The notes beneath the pieces were generated by a model. It worked only from the letters and a program-made list of their open reading frames with translations, had not been told where the DNA came from and ran no database searches. A stretch of DNA of 45,837 nucleotides from Blastocatellia bacterium (GTDB lineage Bacteria > Acidobacteriota > Blastocatellia > Pyrinomonadales > Pyrinomonadaceae), in contig JACCVY010000124.1 in the NCBI GenBank assembly GCA_013697915.1, positions 1 through 45,837 on the forward strand, given 5' to 3'. The position numbers and the translations under genes are program-made. Shown in pieces: positions 45,044 through 45,837 of this stretch; positions within the stretch are counted from its first letter, which is position 1, and each line of letters begins with the position of its first letter.

Positions 45044-45679
45044 TTGAGAAAAGCCAGATTACTAATATTGTTAGCACTCTTCCTGACTGCAAGCGTCTTT
45101 TTCGGTCAGCAGAATAATCCAAATTTCCTAACTCGCTCTAAAAAGGACGGGAAGTGGGGATTTCTTAACGGCTCGGGAAGCTTCGTGATTGCGCCGCAAT
45201 TTGATTGGGTTTCTCATTTCTCAGAAGGCTTAGCCGTTGTGATGGTTGGTAAAAAATACGGGTTTATTGATGAGACAGGAGGGTTCGTAATCAAACCACG
45301 GTATACGGAGGTCGGCGATTTCTCAGAAGGTCTAGCTCGCGTGAAGATTGGCGGCGCAACCGTTTATCCTACTGGAACGTCGCTAGTAAAACGCAATGAT
45401 AATAATTGGCAATTCATTGATACGGCAGGCAACACGGTATTCAAAATTAGAGCTGATGAGGTAGGTGATTTCTCGGAAGGCTTGGCATCGGCCAGCATTA
45501 TTAAATCCCGCTCTCTTTACTGCGGCTACCTTGATAAACAAGGACAGTGGGCCATTGCGCCGCAGTTTGGGACATGCAAACCCTTCTCGCATGGGATTGC
45601 AAAGATATTACTAAATGGGGAATGGCGTTTGATCGATAGACAAGGTAAGTTTATTGCAGAAAAACCGCTCTCCCAGTGA
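45044..45679 (+). CDS. Secreted WG-repeat protein
   Basis: 211 residues from TTG with AAGGAG about nine bases upstream. Signal peptide ARLLILLALFLTASVFFGQQ. Four or five WG repeats follow: GKWGFLNGSGSFVIAPQFDW, KKYGFIDETGGFVIKPRYTE, NWQFIDTAGNTVFKIRADEV, YCGYLDKQGQWAIAPQFGT and EWRLIDRQGKFI, each linked by (V)xxFSEGLAxV. These beta repeats usually make surface or periplasmic binding modules; no enzyme part is present. Nothing nearby suggests a partner. Confidence 0.85.
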   Translation: MRKARLLILLALFLTASVFFGQQNNPNFLTRSKKDGKWGFLNGSGSFVIAPQFDWVSHFSEGLAVVMVGKKYGFIDETGGFVIKPRYTEVGDFSEGLARVKIGGATVYPTGTSLVKRNDNNWQFIDTAGNTVFKIRADEVGDFSEGLASASIIKSRSLYCGYLDKQGQWAIAPQFGTCKPFSHGIAKILLNGEWRLIDRQGKFIAEKPLSQ

Positions 45680-45693
45680 ATTCGATTGTCCGC

Positions 45694-45837
45694 TCAAAGC
45701 TTGGCCCAACACCCGCTCTTATTCGAAGCGCGCGCCGCATCGAGCACCAGTTGAATCTTATAACCATCAGCAAACGTCGCAGCGCCTGCCACCTCCGTCG
45801 AACGGTTGCGTAATGCCTCGACAATCTTGCAGGAGAA
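45694..45837 (-). CDS. C-terminal end of a probable Gfo/Idh/MocA-family oxidoreductase (partial)
   Basis: Only 47 codons are in the window, from the edge to the TGA at 45694-45696. The reading ATFADGYKIQLVLDAARASN and KSGCWAKL matches the usual end of NAD(P)-dependent sugar dehydrogenases of the Gfo/Idh/MocA type (ADGYRxQxVLDAxxxSxxxGxWV). The assignment rests on this short motif alone. Confidence 0.55.
   Translation of the reverse strand, partial: FSCKIVEALRNRSTEVAGAATFADGYKIQLVLDAARASNKSGCWAKL

Overview
The window looks like a chromosomal segment of an Acidobacteriota genome, probably class Blastocatellia (Pyrinomonas relatives). The lineage is inferred from gene style: a 1157-residue Oar-like TonB-dependent receptor with a carboxypeptidase-regulatory-like N-terminus, a VWFA-related protein of the type abundant in Acidobacteria, TPR and LolA-like secreted proteins, WG repeats, and spacers full of short palindromes. 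There are no phage, plasmid or IS genes and no rRNA or tRNA that I can see.

Layout. 1-7.4 kb: secreted and envelope genes (LolA-like fragment, TPR protein, a methyltransferase-like protein with a signal peptide, the TonB-dependent receptor). 7.4-9.3 kb: an HD phosphohydrolase followed six bases later by an AhpD/CMD-family gene whose second CxxC cysteine codon is an in-frame TGA. 9.5-10.9 kb: a CsgG-like/TonB_C protein and a truncated S41 protease. 11.0-15.3 kb: an ion set made of a PRC-MgtE_N-CBS sensor protein, an atypical Nramp transporter and an MscS channel with a cyclic-nucleotide-binding domain. 15.5-24.3 kb: a protein-quality-control island (hsp20, clpB, hsp20, grpE, groEL, ClpA/C-type ATPase) behind a near-consensus promoter and closed by two intrinsic terminators. 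24.3-29.5 kb: accessory region with a LolA-like protein, a VWA protein, HigBA and VapBC toxin-antitoxin modules, a DUF5996-type protein and the wreck of an isoquinoline 1-oxidoreductase operon. 29.5-36.3 kb: housekeeping genes fabG, galU, serS, sppA and mnmA. 36.4-40.8 kb: a MoxR/CbbQ-type AAA ATPase and its large CbbO/NorD-type VWA partner, separated by a hicAB pair whose hicA carries a premature stop. 40.9-44.9 kb: hydantoinase/oxoprolinase subunits hyuA and hyuB. 45.0 kb to end: a WG-repeat protein and the 3' end of a probable Gfo/Idh/MocA oxidoreductase.

Most interesting points. (1) The AhpD-like gene at 8763-9305 is a candidate selenoprotein: TGA stands exactly where CxxC needs its second Cys, the frame stays open for 99 more codons, and a small hairpin at bacterial-SECIS distance follows. 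A nonsense mutation or sequence error is the competing reading. (2) Degenerate 7-base tandem repeats of several families lie in many spacers, overlap the stop codons of serS, mnmA and hyuB, and in hyuB form an in-frame insertion inside the protein. (3) The Nramp-like transporter has lost two of its usual metal ligands and sits beside a free-standing MgtE-type sensor. (4) Several genes show decay: hicA (premature TAA), higB (probable 2-base slip past its normal stop), iorA/iorB (truncation, frameshift, deletion fusion) and the S41 fragment.

All family assignments come from reading the translated sequence and from memory of the families; no database search was run.
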